64,000 nt of DNA, from NCBI RefSeq assembly GCF_017875645.1, contig NZ_JAGGMR010000001.1, positions 4,278,001 to 4,342,000 on the forward strand, written 5' to 3'. The notes beneath the pieces are model-generated. The model was not told the origin of the DNA. It searched no databases and worked only from the letters and a program-made list of their open reading frames with translations. Shown here in pieces: positions 50,215 through 59,206 of the stretch (its first letter is position 1; every line of letters starts with the position of its first letter). A program made the translations under genes and the position numbers. Source of the stretch: Nocardia goodfellowii. GTDB lineage: Bacteria > Actinomycetota > Actinomycetes > Mycobacteriales > Mycobacteriaceae.

Positions 50215-50937
50215 ATGACGACGACAAACGGTGCGACCGAGGGCCCCCTGCAGACGCTCGCCAGAGGGGCATGGCAAACCATTCTGCTGTTGGGTGTCCT
50301 ATCGGTGGCGCTCGGCGTGCTGGTCCTGGCTTGGCCTGGGCAAACCGCCGTGGTCGCCGGTGTCATCTTCGGCGTCTATCTGCTGATCAGCGGTGTCCTG
50401 CAGCTGATCGCGGCGTTCGGCGCACCGGCGCGGGCCGGTCTGCGAGTGCTCGCGTTCGTCAGCGGCGTCCTGTCGATCATCATCGGCCTCTTCTGTTTCC
50501 GGGACGAGCTCACCGCGGTGTGGCTGCTCGGGCTCTGGATCGGTATCGGCTGGCTGTTCCGCGGCATCAGCTCGCTGATGTCGGCGGTCTCCGAACCTCG
50601 ACTACCGGGCCGAGGTTGGGTCGGCTTCTTCGGTGTGCTGACCGCGATCGCCGGCATCGTGCTGATCATCTGGCCGTTCGAGTCGGCGGTGACCCTGGCC
50701 TGGGTGGCCGGCATCTGGCTGGTGGTGCTGGGCATCATGGAGATCATCACCGCGTTCCGGGTCCGCTCGGACGCCCGTCTGCTGCAGGTCGCCTCGGACT
50801 ATCGGCCCGCGCAGCACCGCACGTCCGAGTACCGGCCCTCGGCCGCCGACGCCACGATCTATCGTTCCGGCGAGCACGCGCCCGCCGCCCCGCGCCCCCA
50901 GCAATTCCGGAACCCGGAAACCCACGACACGATGTAA
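50215..50937 (+). CDS. HdeD/DUF308-family membrane protein
   Basis: This is a 240-residue protein with six TM helices in three HdeD-type pairs (ILLLGVLSVALGVLVLAWP, VVAGVIFGVYLLISGVLQLIAAF, WVAGIWLVVLGIMEIITAFRV). A hydrophilic, Arg/Pro-rich tail of about 50 residues follows. HdeD is linked to acid stress in E. coli; the function in actinobacteria is open. A clear terminator follows. Confidence 0.88.
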   Translation: MTTTNGATEGPLQTLARGAWQTILLLGVLSVALGVLVLAWPGQTAVVAGVIFGVYLLISGVLQLIAAFGAPARAGLRVLAFVSGVLSIIIGLFCFRDELTAVWLLGLWIGIGWLFRGISSLMSAVSEPRLPGRGWVGFFGVLTAIAGIVLIIWPFESAVTLAWVAGIWLVVLGIMEIITAFRVRSDARLLQVASDYRPAQHRTSEYRPSAADATIYRSGEHAPAAPRPQQFRNPETHDTM

Positions 50938-50981
50938 CCGAGCCTCGATCCATCGGGCGTCCGAAAGGACGCGAGTAACTT

Positions 50982-51012
50982 TTCGGCGTGCCGCCCTCCG
51001 CGGCACGCCGAA
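50982..51012 (+). terminator. Terminator after the HdeD-like gene
   Basis: A perfect 12-bp stem (TTCGGCGTGCCG), a 7-nt loop, then TACTTTTG. It isolates the metallophore-type operon that follows. Confidence 0.85.
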
Positions 51013-51117
51013 TACTTTTGTGTGGCAGGGAGGGTGCGGCGGCTGAGTCGTTGCCGCAGCGGTCTTTCCGGCGCTGAGGGTTGCGCGATGCGGGCGAACA
51101 GGCGATTATATCAAGAT

Positions 51118-51132
51118 CGGGAATCGTTTTCA
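51118..51132 (-). promoter_or_regulatory. Fur/Zur-type box upstream of the Y4yA-type operon
   Basis: On the minus strand the 15-mer is TGAAAACGATTCCCG. It shares TGA-N-AA-Y-GAT-N2-CC with the boxes at 56124 and 60336. It agrees with the Zur 15-mer known from Streptomyces (TGaaAAtGatTttCA) at 11 of 15 positions. It lies about 100 bp before the first gene, in an AT-richer part of the 222-bp upstream region. Confidence 0.55.
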
Positions 51133-51234
51133 TTAAGCTGTGGTGTAGCGGCGCCGACCGGGACGGTTCGGCAGGGTTCACCGTCGGTCTCCAGCCTTGG
51201 TGCCGTGTCATGCTGGAGTCGGCGGGGGTGTGAG

Positions 51235-52692
51235 ATGGGGTGCATAGTGGAAACGAATCTGTTTCTGAGCCCGCTGGTCAGCGGGTTGTTGCGGGAGGTC
51301 CTCGATAAGCCCGACGCGCTGTTCGGCATGGTGGAAGCATTGGGGTCGCCACTCAATGTGGTTGTGCCCCAGCGGATAGCGGAGAACGCCAACGAATACC
51401 GGGCGGTCTACCAAAAACATCGGCTCAGCGGCAGCGTCTATTTCGCGCACAAGGCCAATAGATCCAGTGCGCTGATCCGCGAGCTGGCGGCGGGGGACAT
51501 CGGTATCGACGTGGCCTCGCTCGGCGAGTTGCGGCACGCGCTGGAATCCGGATTCAGCGGTGACCGGATCATGGCGACCGGACCCAAGGACCCCGACTTC
51601 CTATGGCTGGCAGCCAGAGTGGGCGCTGTGGTCAACGCCGACTCCCGGGAGGAACTGGCGGAACTGGCCGCTCTGGTCGAGCGCCGCGGTCTGCCGGTCG
51701 TGCGTGTAATGGTCCGGCTGTCGGCGTTCGATTCCCCGGGCGTGAAAGTGCTGAGCCGGCCGAGCCGTTTCGGCGTACACCAACGCGAATTGGCGGGCGT
51801 GCTCGACGATCTCGAACAGTGCCGAAGCGCCCTGGATTTGATCGGGGTCGCCTATCACCTCGACAGCAACAGCGTCGAGGAAAAGGCGCTGGCACTGGAG
51901 GGCTGCCTGCGCGCCATGGGCGCGGCGGTCGCCCGGGGCTTCGCGCCGCGGGCGATCGACATCGGCGGCGGGTTCGGCGTGAATTACCTGGCGCACCAGC
52001 GGGAATGGGAGCGCTACACCACCGAACTGACCAATGCCGTGCTGGGCGCGCGAGATTCGATGACCTGGCAGAACCACGGCTACGGCCTGCGCGCCGAGGC
52101 AGGGACGATACGCGGGTCCCTGGGGGTGTATCCGAGCTATCGTCCGGTCGCCGGCGCCGGCTACCTCGACGAATTACTGACTCGCACGGCTCCGTCGCTG
52201 GGCAGGCCATTGGCGACCTTGCTGCTGGAAAACCTCTACGACCTGCATATCGAGCCGGGACGCGCGCTGACCGACCAGTGCGGTCTCACCGCGGCCCGGG
52301 TCGAGGAGGTTCGCACCACGCACACCGGCGATGTCCTGGTCCGCGTGGCCGCGAACTCGCGCGACATCAGTATCGAGGATCATGCCGTGCTGATGGACCC
52401 GGTGCTCCTGGCGGCTCGGCCCGCACCGGGGCCGCCGGTCGCGGTCTATCTGACGGGCAACCTGTGCCTCGAGGACGACCTGATCACGCGCCGGAAGGTG
52501 ACGCTGGCGCAACTGCCGGCTCCCGGCGACCTGCTGGCATTCGTGAACACGGCGGGCTACTTCATGGACTTCGCCGCCGACCACGCGCTGATGCAGCCCA
52601 TCGCCCGCAAGGTCGCCGTGTACCCGGCTCAGGACGGGTGGAAGTGGTGTCTGGATGAACAGTACTGGCCTGGGAAAGGTGACCGCGCATGA
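51235..52692 (+). CDS. Y4yA-type PLP-dependent enzyme (fold III decarboxylase-like)
   Basis: This 485-residue alanine-racemase-fold enzyme is related to diaminopimelate/ornithine decarboxylases. The PLP Lys lies in VYFAHKANRSS (residue 73). AIDIGGGFGVN is the phosphate-binding Gly loop. LYDLHIEPGRAL and the C-terminal LTGNLCLEDDLI supply the conserved Arg and Cys-Asp equivalents. The length and blocks recall Y4yA, encoded in a Rhizobium siderophore-like locus beside a cysteine-synthase-like gene. SbnH of staphyloferrin B is a functional analogue. It would decarboxylate an amino-acid-derived intermediate. The ATG at 51235 is chosen; a GTG at 51247 is possible. Its stop overlaps the next start (ATGA). 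Confidence 0.85.
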   Translation: MGCIVETNLFLSPLVSGLLREVLDKPDALFGMVEALGSPLNVVVPQRIAENANEYRAVYQKHRLSGSVYFAHKANRSSALIRELAAGDIGIDVASLGELRHALESGFSGDRIMATGPKDPDFLWLAARVGAVVNADSREELAELAALVERRGLPVVRVMVRLSAFDSPGVKVLSRPSRFGVHQRELAGVLDDLEQCRSALDLIGVAYHLDSNSVEEKALALEGCLRAMGAAVARGFAPRAIDIGGGFGVNYLAHQREWERYTTELTNAVLGARDSMTWQNHGYGLRAEAGTIRGSLGVYPSYRPVAGAGYLDELLTRTAPSLGRPLATLLLENLYDLHIEPGRALTDQCGLTAARVEEVRTTHTGDVLVRVAANSRDISIEDHAVLMDPVLLAARPAPGPPVAVYLTGNLCLEDDLITRRKVTLAQLPAPGDLLAFVNTAGYFMDFAADHALMQPIARKVAVYPAQDGWKWCLDEQYWPGKGDRA

Positions 52693-54008
52693 AGTACGAC
52701 AGCATTCTCGAGGTCATCGGGGATACCCCGCTGGTCCGGATCGACGAGAACGTCCACGGGCTGCGCAATATCGACCTGTACGCGAAGCTGGAGATGCTCA
52801 ATCCGTTCGGTTCGGTCAAGGATCGGCCGGCCTGGAATATGGCCCGCGCCGATCTGGCCGGCGCGATCGAGCGCGGGGACGCGATCGTCGAGTTGTCCAG
52901 CGGTAATACCGCCAAGGCGCTGGCGATCATCGCGGCTATGCACGGGTTGCCGTTCAAGAGCGTGACCAACCGGATGAAGGTCCCCGAGATCAAGGATCTG
53001 CTGTTGCTGCTCGGCGCGCAGATCGAGGAACTGCCGGGGCAGACCGAGTGCCTGGATCCGACCGACACCGAGGATCCGCTCACCCGGATGTACCGGATGC
53101 TCTCCGAGGAGGGCAGCGGATACCTGCACACCGATCAGTATTTCAATCCGCGCAATCTCGACGCGCACCGCAGCGCCACGGGCCCGGAGATCGTCAAGGA
53201 TCTCGACGGCCAGGGCCCGGATATCTTCATCGCCTGTGTGGGTACCGCGGGCTCCTCCACCGGCGTCGCGACCGTGCTGCGCGAACACAATCCGGATGTG
53301 CGGGTGCTCGGGCTGGTCGCGCACAAGTCCGATTTCATCCCGGGAATCCGCAATATCGACGAGGTCAACGAGGTGGGCCTGTTCGACCCGGCGAACTACG
53401 ACACGATCCAGTCGGTGACCGCGCAGGAAGCGATCGACGGGATGCTCACCCTGAACCGCCGCTGCGGCATCCTCGGTGGCCCTACGGCCGGGGCGGCCTA
53501 TTTCGGCGCTGTCCGCCATCTCGCCGAAACCGACGCGACCCGCACCGAGCGCGCCACCGCCGTGTTCATCGTGTGCGATCGGGTCGAGAGCTATATGAGC
53601 TACATCCGCCGGTACCGCCCGGAACTGTTGAACCAGCCGGCTCTCGGCATCGCGGCGGACACCATCACCGACGCCGAAACCGCGGCGGTGACATCGTTGG
53701 ATGTCGCGCAGGCGCGGGAGTGGATCGCCCGGGACCGGCCGCTGGTCGTCGACCTGCGCGGGTCATTCGCGTACTCGGCCTTGCACATCGAGAACTCCAT
53801 CAACATCGTGGATGACCTCTTCGACGAACTCCTGCGCGGCGGACTGCCTTTCGGCGCGAGCCGGCCGGTCCTGCTGGTCTGCCCGATCGGCGAGAAATCC
53901 GTGCGCTACGCGGCGCTGTTGCGGCGCATGGGTCACCGGGATGTGCGCAGCCTGCGCGGCGGTGTCGTGGCATGGCGTGACGCGGGCGCGCCCCTGGTCC
54001 GGGACTGA
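52689..54008 (+). CDS. Cysteine-synthase-like PLP enzyme fused to a C-terminal rhodanese domain
   Basis: Residues 1-325 of this 439-residue protein are a fold-II PLP enzyme. The Lys is in NPFGSVKDRPAW (about 44), the substrate loop is SSGNTAKAL (the usual second Gly is Ala), and GTAGSSTGVATVL binds phosphate. This part resembles SbnA, which makes a diaminopropionate precursor, and Y4xP. Residues 335-439 are a rhodanese: LVVDLRGSFAYSALHIENSINI, then active loop VCPIGEKS with Cys398 intact, and VRSLRGGVVAWRDAGAPL. The fusion joins beta-replacement chemistry to persulfide handling. Coupled 4 nt upstream and 5 bp from the desulfurase-like gene. Confidence 0.88.
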   Translation: MKYDSILEVIGDTPLVRIDENVHGLRNIDLYAKLEMLNPFGSVKDRPAWNMARADLAGAIERGDAIVELSSGNTAKALAIIAAMHGLPFKSVTNRMKVPEIKDLLLLLGAQIEELPGQTECLDPTDTEDPLTRMYRMLSEEGSGYLHTDQYFNPRNLDAHRSATGPEIVKDLDGQGPDIFIACVGTAGSSTGVATVLREHNPDVRVLGLVAHKSDFIPGIRNIDEVNEVGLFDPANYDTIQSVTAQEAIDGMLTLNRRCGILGGPTAGAAYFGAVRHLAETDATRTERATAVFIVCDRVESYMSYIRRYRPELLNQPALGIAADTITDAETAAVTSLDVAQAREWIARDRPLVVDLRGSFAYSALHIENSINIVDDLFDELLRGGLPFGASRPVLLVCPIGEKSVRYAALLRRMGHRDVRSLRGGVVAWRDAGAPLVRD

Positions 54009-54013
54009 GTGCG

Positions 54014-55228
54014 ATGGCGACGACGACAACAACCAGTGTGTTCGACCGGCTGGCGGACTGGCAGCGCGACGTGCGCGGTGAGTTCCCGATCCTCGCCCGG
54101 CAACCGGACCGGATCTATCTCGACAGCGCGGCCACCGCGCAGAAGCCGGGCGCGGTGCTCGACGCGGTCACCGAGTTCTTGACCACGATCAACGCCAATG
54201 TGGGTCGCGGTTCCTACCCGTGGGCGACCGCCACCGGCGGCCGGATCGAGGCGGCCCGGGACAGCGTCCGCCGCGCGCTCGACGATCGCAGCACGGAATC
54301 GTCGGTGGAGTTCGTCGGTGGCACCAGCCACGGGTTGCGCACCGTCGCCCAGGATTGGCTGGCGGAACTCCTCGAAGACGGGGACGAGATCATCGTCCCG
54401 TTCGGTGACCACCAAGCCAACCTGCGGCCCTGGCTGGACCTGCGCGATGACCTGGCCCGCCGCGGCCGCACGGTGCGGGTGGTGGCGATGCCCGTGGACG
54501 CGGCCTCGGGTGACTACGATCATCGCGCGCTTCCGTCGGTGGTGACCGCGCGCACCCGGTTCGTCGCGGTCACCCACGTGCATCACGTCTTCGGCGCCGA
54601 TATGAACGTGCATCGGATTCGCGAGGCGGTCGGGCCGGAGGTGGCGATCTGCTTGGACGCCGCGCAGAGCGTCGGCCATCGGCCGGTGTCGGTGGCGGAT
54701 CTCGATGTCGATTTCGTAGTGTTCTCCGGTCACAAGATGTTCGCGTTGCCCGGGGTCGGCGCGGTGTGGGCGCGGAATCGGCGCGGGCCCCGGTTCGCGG
54801 TGCGCGGCTGGGCGGGCACGCCGAATACCGCCGGGATCATCAGTGTGGCAGCCGCTTTCGACTGGCTCGACAAAACCGGACTGTCCGAGATCCAGGCCTG
54901 GAACACCGCGCTGTGCGCTCGGTTGACCGATGAACTGAGCCGGCTGCGCGGCATTCAGGTGCTCGGCTGTCAGAACAGCCTGACCGCCTCCTCGCCGGTG
55001 CAGCGCAGGGAGAGCATCGTGACTTTCCGGCACGAACGGGTCCGGTCCGACGATCTGGGCTTCGTCCTGGCCGACGCCGGGATCATGGTGCGCGCCGACA
55101 GTCATTGCCAGGCCGGGCGTGACGCGCGGGACCTCGCGGTCCGGGTCAGCGTCCAGGCGTACAACACACCCGAGGAGATCGATCGGCTGCTCGAGGTGGT
55201 GCGCAGGTGTGAAGGGATGGCGTCGTGA
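54014..55228 (+). CDS. SufS-like class V aminotransferase / cysteine desulfurase
   Basis: This 404-residue fold-I PLP enzyme has SufS-like blocks: YLDSAATAQKPGAVLDAV at the start, EFVGGTSHGLRTVA, VTHVHHVFGADMNVH, CLDAAQSVGH, the PLP Lys in FSGHKMFALPGVG (241), and C-terminal MVRADSHCQAGRDA then VSVQAYNTPEEIDRLLEVV. Cys365 aligns with the persulfide Cys of SufS, so cysteine desulfuration is plausible, though no suf genes are near. It sits directly after a rhodanese fusion, a natural sulfur acceptor. The stop overlaps a further GTG (GTGA), hinting at a lost downstream gene. Confidence 0.85.
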   Translation: MATTTTTSVFDRLADWQRDVRGEFPILARQPDRIYLDSAATAQKPGAVLDAVTEFLTTINANVGRGSYPWATATGGRIEAARDSVRRALDDRSTESSVEFVGGTSHGLRTVAQDWLAELLEDGDEIIVPFGDHQANLRPWLDLRDDLARRGRTVRVVAMPVDAASGDYDHRALPSVVTARTRFVAVTHVHHVFGADMNVHRIREAVGPEVAICLDAAQSVGHRPVSVADLDVDFVVFSGHKMFALPGVGAVWARNRRGPRFAVRGWAGTPNTAGIISVAAAFDWLDKTGLSEIQAWNTALCARLTDELSRLRGIQVLGCQNSLTASSPVQRRESIVTFRHERVRSDDLGFVLADAGIMVRADSHCQAGRDARDLAVRVSVQAYNTPEEIDRLLEVVRRCEGMAS

Positions 55229-55290
55229 GCAGCATTGCCCCGGTGGACATCACCGCGGCGCGCGCCCCCAGAACGCCGTGCGGGCGGTGA
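55225..55290 (+). pseudogene. Possible remnant of a fourth operon gene
   Basis: A GTG overlaps the desulfurase-like stop (GTGA), the same coupling used elsewhere in this operon. It opens a frame VSSIAPVDITAARAPRT that ends after 21 codons. The frame runs into the 3' end of the convergent methyltransferase gene. It could be the surviving start of a gene removed when the methyltransferase was placed here, or simply chance. Confidence 0.3.
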
Positions 55291-56116
55291 GCAGCGCCAA
55301 GTCGGTGCGCCGGCCCAGCCAGTGCGCGCCGGTCGGGTCGAGCAGCAATTCCCAAGCGGCCGCGTCGTTTTCGTGCAGGTACGGCTTGGCCCGGTTCACC
55401 CGCGCGGCCAGTTCGTCGAGCACCACCGTGCGCACGTCGTCGGAGAGTGGAGCGGGATAGTCGACCAGTGCCGTGCGACTGGTCACCGCCGTCAACCCGG
55501 CCGCGGTCATGATCTCGGCCCAGCCGCGCCGTGGCCGCCGCGCGCCCGCCCGGCCCGAGAACCATTGCGTGGACCAGCGGTTGTGCGCCTCGTCGAGCCG
55601 TATCTCCAGGCCGGGCAGACCCACCCCGACGTCCCAGGGCAGGCATCGGGCCGGTAGGCCGCCTTCGGCCAGGCAGAGCACGCCGCCCGGCCGCAACAGC
55701 CGCGCCAAAGCGCGAACGGACGCCTCCCAATCGAGGGTGTGGTGCACACATGCCGAAGACCAGAGGGCGTCTACGGGTTCGCGCACTGGCGGTGCACCGC
55801 GTTCCAGATCGTGCAGGATCGGTCGGATCCGGCCGTCGACTCCCGCCGCGCGCGCCGCCGTCATCGTGGCCTCGAGCATGGTCGAGTCGAGATCCACGGC
55901 ATAGACGCGACCGCGCTCGCCTACCGCCTGAGCCAGGGCCACCGTGGCCGAACCCGCGCCGGGACCGAGGTCGACCACCACATCCCCCTCCATGACCTCG
56001 AGCGGAGACAGCAGCTGCAAGGTCGAATCGAGGAAGACCGATTCGGCGGCGGCCGGGTTGTCGGTGGAGGTTCCGGTGCCCGGCCGCGCGATCTTCGACT
56101 GCTCGGTAGAGGTCAT
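55250..56116 (-). CDS. Class I SAM-dependent methyltransferase (UbiE-like)
   Basis: This is a 288-residue methyltransferase. SAM motif I is VVDLGPGAGSATVALAQAVG, followed by RVYAVDLDSTML, and later DALWSSACVHHTLDWEASVRALARLLRPGGVLCLAE. This is the UbiE/Menaquinone-type core; the C-terminal 90 residues are specific. A Fur/Zur-type box lies only 8 bp before the ATG, tying it to the metal-regulated locus. It may modify the metallophore or act separately. Confidence 0.82.
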   Translation of the reverse strand: MTSTEQSKIARPGTGTSTDNPAAAESVFLDSTLQLLSPLEVMEGDVVVDLGPGAGSATVALAQAVGERGRVYAVDLDSTMLEATMTAARAAGVDGRIRPILHDLERGAPPVREPVDALWSSACVHHTLDWEASVRALARLLRPGGVLCLAEGGLPARCLPWDVGVGLPGLEIRLDEAHNRWSTQWFSGRAGARRPRRGWAEIMTAAGLTAVTSRTALVDYPAPLSDDVRTVVLDELAARVNRAKPYLHENDAAAWELLLDPTGAHWLGRRTDLALLTARTAFWGRAPR

Positions 56117-56123
56117 CCGTTAA

Positions 56124-56138
56124 TGATAATGATCTCCA
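56124..56138 (+). promoter_or_regulatory. Fur/Zur-type box upstream of the methyltransferase
   Basis: TGATAATGATCTCCA, flanked by TTAA and TTAG, forms an imperfect dyad. Twelve of 15 positions agree with the Zur 15-mer of Streptomyces, and 11 of 14 with the general Fur 7-1-7 pattern. Its position immediately before the start would block transcription when metal-loaded repressor is bound. Confidence 0.65.
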
Positions 56139-56163
56139 TTAGCTTGTACAGCCGGTGGGGGTA

Positions 56164-57396
56164 TTACGCCGTGTCGCGGGCGTCGTCGGTCCCGCGAAGG
56201 ACGCGCAGAAGTGCGAGTGCCAGGGCGGTCGGCAGGCCCAAGGCGATGGCTAGGCCGGTGTGTCCCGCCAGGTCGAGCCCGAGACCGCCCAGCAGCGCTC
56301 CGGCGAATACCCCCAGGCTCATGCCCGCGGCGTTGACGCTGAACGCGATCGTCGACAGCTCGCCCCCGAGACGCGCGAGCAGGGTGGTCAGCTGCGCGGC
56401 GACGACCGCGTGACTGAAGCCCATCAGGGCAGTCCCCAGGAGCGCGGCCGGCAACGCCGGAGCGTGGAAGACGCCGAGCACGGCGACGAGAGCGCCGAGC
56501 AGGCCGACGGCCAGCGTGGTGCGCGGGCGTCGGCCCATCGCCGAACCAGGGTCGCGGACCCATCGCCCGGTCGCGTAGTTCCCGAGGAAGAAGGCCGACC
56601 CGCTGAGCGTCCATACCAGCGCGAAAGTCGTTGCGGAATAGGCTAACCGGTCATGGTAGAAGACCGCGAGGAACGCGAGGTAGCCCATGAACGAGGTGGT
56701 GCGCAGCGCGGCGATCGCGATGAGGACGAGGAGATCCGGTCGAGATCGCAGCCGTCGCCACGAGTCGGCGTAACCGGTCGGCATCGACGGCGATGCCGGA
56801 CTTCCGCCAGCCCCGGCCCGGAGAAAGCCGGCGGCGATGAGCGCGCTCACCGCCGCCGTGATCCACAGCGCGCCTTGCCAACCGCGCCAGACGCCGAGCC
56901 CGCCGATCACCGGTCCGGCGAGTACCGCCGCCAGCGACTGGGTCGCGGTGACCGTGGTCGCGGCTCTGCCCATGTTGCCCGGATCGGAGAACCTGGAGGT
57001 CGCCAGTGTGAGCAGGGTCGGCGTCAGCACCGCGGTGGCCAGTCCGATGCCCACGCAGAACGCGATCAACGCCGCGAACCTCCCGGAGGTGGCCAGCAGA
57101 CTCGTCCCGGCCAGCAACCCGAGCGCGGCGGCGGCGACATGTTGCCTGGGCCATCGGGTCAGCAACGGCGCCAGCGCGATTCCCGCGACGAGCGCCGCGA
57201 GACCACCGAGGCCGCGCAGAAAGCCGACCTCGGCCTCGCTCGCCCGTACGGTCGCGGCGATAGGCACCAGGAACGTCGAATAGATCGTGAACGGAAACAG
57301 GCTGATGATCGCGGCGAGCAGTACCAGCCAGAGCGCTCGAACCATTCGACGGTCGGACACCGGTCCGTCGTCGGTGCATGTCGGCCCGGCGGTCAC
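56164..57396 (-). CDS. MFS exporter of the metallophore locus
   Basis: This is a 410-residue, 12-TM permease. Its GTG overlaps the fecB-like stop as GTGA, so it is the last coupled gene of the importer operon. An N-terminal tail of about 20 residues precedes helix 1 (MVRALWLVLLAAIISLFPFTIYSTFLVPIAATV). Later segments contain GLGGLAALVAGIALAPLLTRWPRQ and SGSAFFLGNYATGRWV. Metallophore loci usually pair an importer with an MFS exporter (SbnD, Y4xM), so release of the metallophore is the likely job. Confidence 0.85.
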   Translation of the reverse strand: MTAGPTCTDDGPVSDRRMVRALWLVLLAAIISLFPFTIYSTFLVPIAATVRASEAEVGFLRGLGGLAALVAGIALAPLLTRWPRQHVAAAALGLLAGTSLLATSGRFAALIAFCVGIGLATAVLTPTLLTLATSRFSDPGNMGRAATTVTATQSLAAVLAGPVIGGLGVWRGWQGALWITAAVSALIAAGFLRAGAGGSPASPSMPTGYADSWRRLRSRPDLLVLIAIAALRTTSFMGYLAFLAVFYHDRLAYSATTFALVWTLSGSAFFLGNYATGRWVRDPGSAMGRRPRTTLAVGLLGALVAVLGVFHAPALPAALLGTALMGFSHAVVAAQLTTLLARLGGELSTIAFSVNAAGMSLGVFAGALLGGLGLDLAGHTGLAIALGLPTALALALLRVLRGTDDARDTA

Positions 57397-58400
57397 CTCG
57401 CGGCCGTGTACTCGCGCAGATACGCGGCGAACTTCTCCAACCCGTCGATGTTGCGCGGACTGGAGATGCCCTCGTTGTAGTCGAGAACGAAGAAGTTGTT
57501 CGCGACGACGGCGGGCAGCGCGGCGGTGGCCGGGTTGGTTTTCAGGAAGTCGATCTTCTGCTGTGCCGGCGCGTCCTGATATTCGAGGATGATGATGACT
57601 TCGGGCGCGGCGTCGACCACCGCTTCCCAGCTCGTCGCGGTCCACCGGGCGGGGACGTCACCGAAGACGTTGACACCGCCCGCGAATCGGATGATGTCGT
57701 TGGGTGGGACTTGGCTCGCCGCGGTGTAGGGCTTGTCGGTGCCCGAGTCGTAGAGGAAGACCTTGACCGGCGGTCCGGTAGGCGCTTTCTCGCGGACCTC
57801 GGCCACGCGCTGGCGGTATCGCTCGATCAACGCCGTCGCGCGTTCCCGCACGCCGAAGATCTGGCCCAGCCGCTCCAGGTCGGTGTAGAGACCGTCGAAC
57901 GGTGTGTGGCGCTCGGGGAAACCCGGGTAGTTGAAGCATGATTCGGCGTGCATGAAACTTTGGATGCCCAGCGTGTCCAGGATCTCCGGCGTAATGCCCC
58001 GGGCATCGGAGAAGCCCGAATTCCAGCCCGCCACAACGAAATCCGCGTTGGCGTCCACCACCAGTTCCCGGTTGAGCAGGTCATCGCTCAAGAACTCGAC
58101 CTTCGCGTAGTCCGCCGCCCAGGGCGACTCGGTCACCGGAGGGTTCGCGGGCGGCAGCACATAACCGTGGACATGATCGGCCAAACCCAACGCGAACATC
58201 TTGTCGGCGCTGCCGCCCTCGTAGACCACCGCGCGCTGCGGGACGGTGTATTCGACGGGCTCCCCACAACGCTGCACGGTGGTTTTCGCGCCTGCCGCAC
58301 CGGCGGAGTCCTCGATGTTGGCACCACAGGCGGCCAGCAGAAACGTCGCTGCCACGACCGTGACCAGGCGCCGTCGCGGGGCAGGGGTAGGTGTTTTCAC
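57393..58400 (-). CDS. Metallophore ABC transporter substrate-binding lipoprotein (FecB/FepB-like)
   Basis: This 335-residue lipoprotein has a basic start, a hydrophobic core and a lipobox LLAACG, with Cys near residue 25 as the lipidation site. The mature part is a class III binding protein: VVYEGGSADKMFALGLADHVHGY, NADFVVAGWNSGF, LERLGQIFGVRERATALIERY, VIIILEYQDAP and the C-terminal LEKFAAYLREYTA. It captures the metal-loaded metallophore outside the membrane. It overlaps both neighbours by GTGA. Confidence 0.92.
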   Translation of the reverse strand: MKTPTPAPRRRLVTVVAATFLLAACGANIEDSAGAAGAKTTVQRCGEPVEYTVPQRAVVYEGGSADKMFALGLADHVHGYVLPPANPPVTESPWAADYAKVEFLSDDLLNRELVVDANADFVVAGWNSGFSDARGITPEILDTLGIQSFMHAESCFNYPGFPERHTPFDGLYTDLERLGQIFGVRERATALIERYRQRVAEVREKAPTGPPVKVFLYDSGTDKPYTAASQVPPNDIIRFAGGVNVFGDVPARWTATSWEAVVDAAPEVIIILEYQDAPAQQKIDFLKTNPATAALPAVVANNFFVLDYNEGISSPRNIDGLEKFAAYLREYTAAR

Positions 58401-59206
58401 AGGGGTCCTCCCGGAACCGCGGTCGTCATGGATGGGTGCTTGCCGGGCAGCGCGAACAAGATCTGCGGGGCGCCCGTGAGCGGGTGCTCGACCACCGCGA
58501 CCTCGACGCCGAATACTTCGGCGATCAGTGCCGGTGTCAGTACTTGTTTCGGCGTACCCGCCGTGATCAGCCGGCCGTCGGCGAGAACACCGATCCGATC
58601 ACACGCTGCCGCAGCGAGATTCAAGTCGTGGAGTACGACCAGGACCGTCGGTGCCGCCGCCCGGAGCATCCCGAGCAATTCGATCTGGTGGCGGATGTCG
58701 AGATGATTCGTCGGTTCGTCCAGAATCAGGATGCTGGGCTGCTGGGCCAGCGCGCGGGCCACGAGCACTCGCTGCCGTTCACCGCCGGAGAGCTCCAGGA
58801 TCCCGCGCTCGGCGAGATGGATGACGTCCAGCCGCGTCATGGCGTCCCGGACCAGTTCACGTTCGCGGTCGTCGAGCTGTTGGTTACCGCGCTTGAACGG
58901 CGCCCGTCCCAGCGCGACCACCTCGGCCACGGTGAAATCGAAGTCGGCCCCGCTTTCCTGGGTGAGCGCCGCCACCCGCTGGGCGGAATCGCGGCGTGAA
59001 AGCGTCGACAGCTCGTCGTTCCCGACCCAGATGGCACCGCCACTCGGTTTCAGGGCGCGATAGACGCAGCGCAGGACGGTGGATTTGCCGGAGCCGTTGG
59101 GGCCGATCAGTCCGAGGATCTCACCGGAGGCAGCCGCCAGGTCGAGGCTCCGGACGATCTCGCGGCCGTCGATCCGCATGGTCAGATTTTCGACGTGTAA
59201 TCGCAC
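58397..59206 (-). CDS. Metallophore ABC transporter ATPase (FecE/FhuC-like)
   Basis: This is a 269-residue ATPase with Walker A GPNGSGKS, signature ELSGGERQRVLVARAL, Walker B ILILDEPTNHLD and the H-loop VVLHDLNLAAA. It starts with GTG overlapping the permease stop (TAGTG) and ends overlapping the binding-protein start. Codon 3 is a rare TTA. It drives import through the FecCD-type permease. Confidence 0.94.
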   Translation of the reverse strand: MRLHVENLTMRIDGREIVRSLDLAAASGEILGLIGPNGSGKSTVLRCVYRALKPSGGAIWVGNDELSTLSRRDSAQRVAALTQESGADFDFTVAEVVALGRAPFKRGNQQLDDRERELVRDAMTRLDVIHLAERGILELSGGERQRVLVARALAQQPSILILDEPTNHLDIRHQIELLGMLRAAAPTVLVVLHDLNLAAAACDRIGVLADGRLITAGTPKQVLTPALIAEVFGVEVAVVEHPLTGAPQILFALPGKHPSMTTAVPGGPL

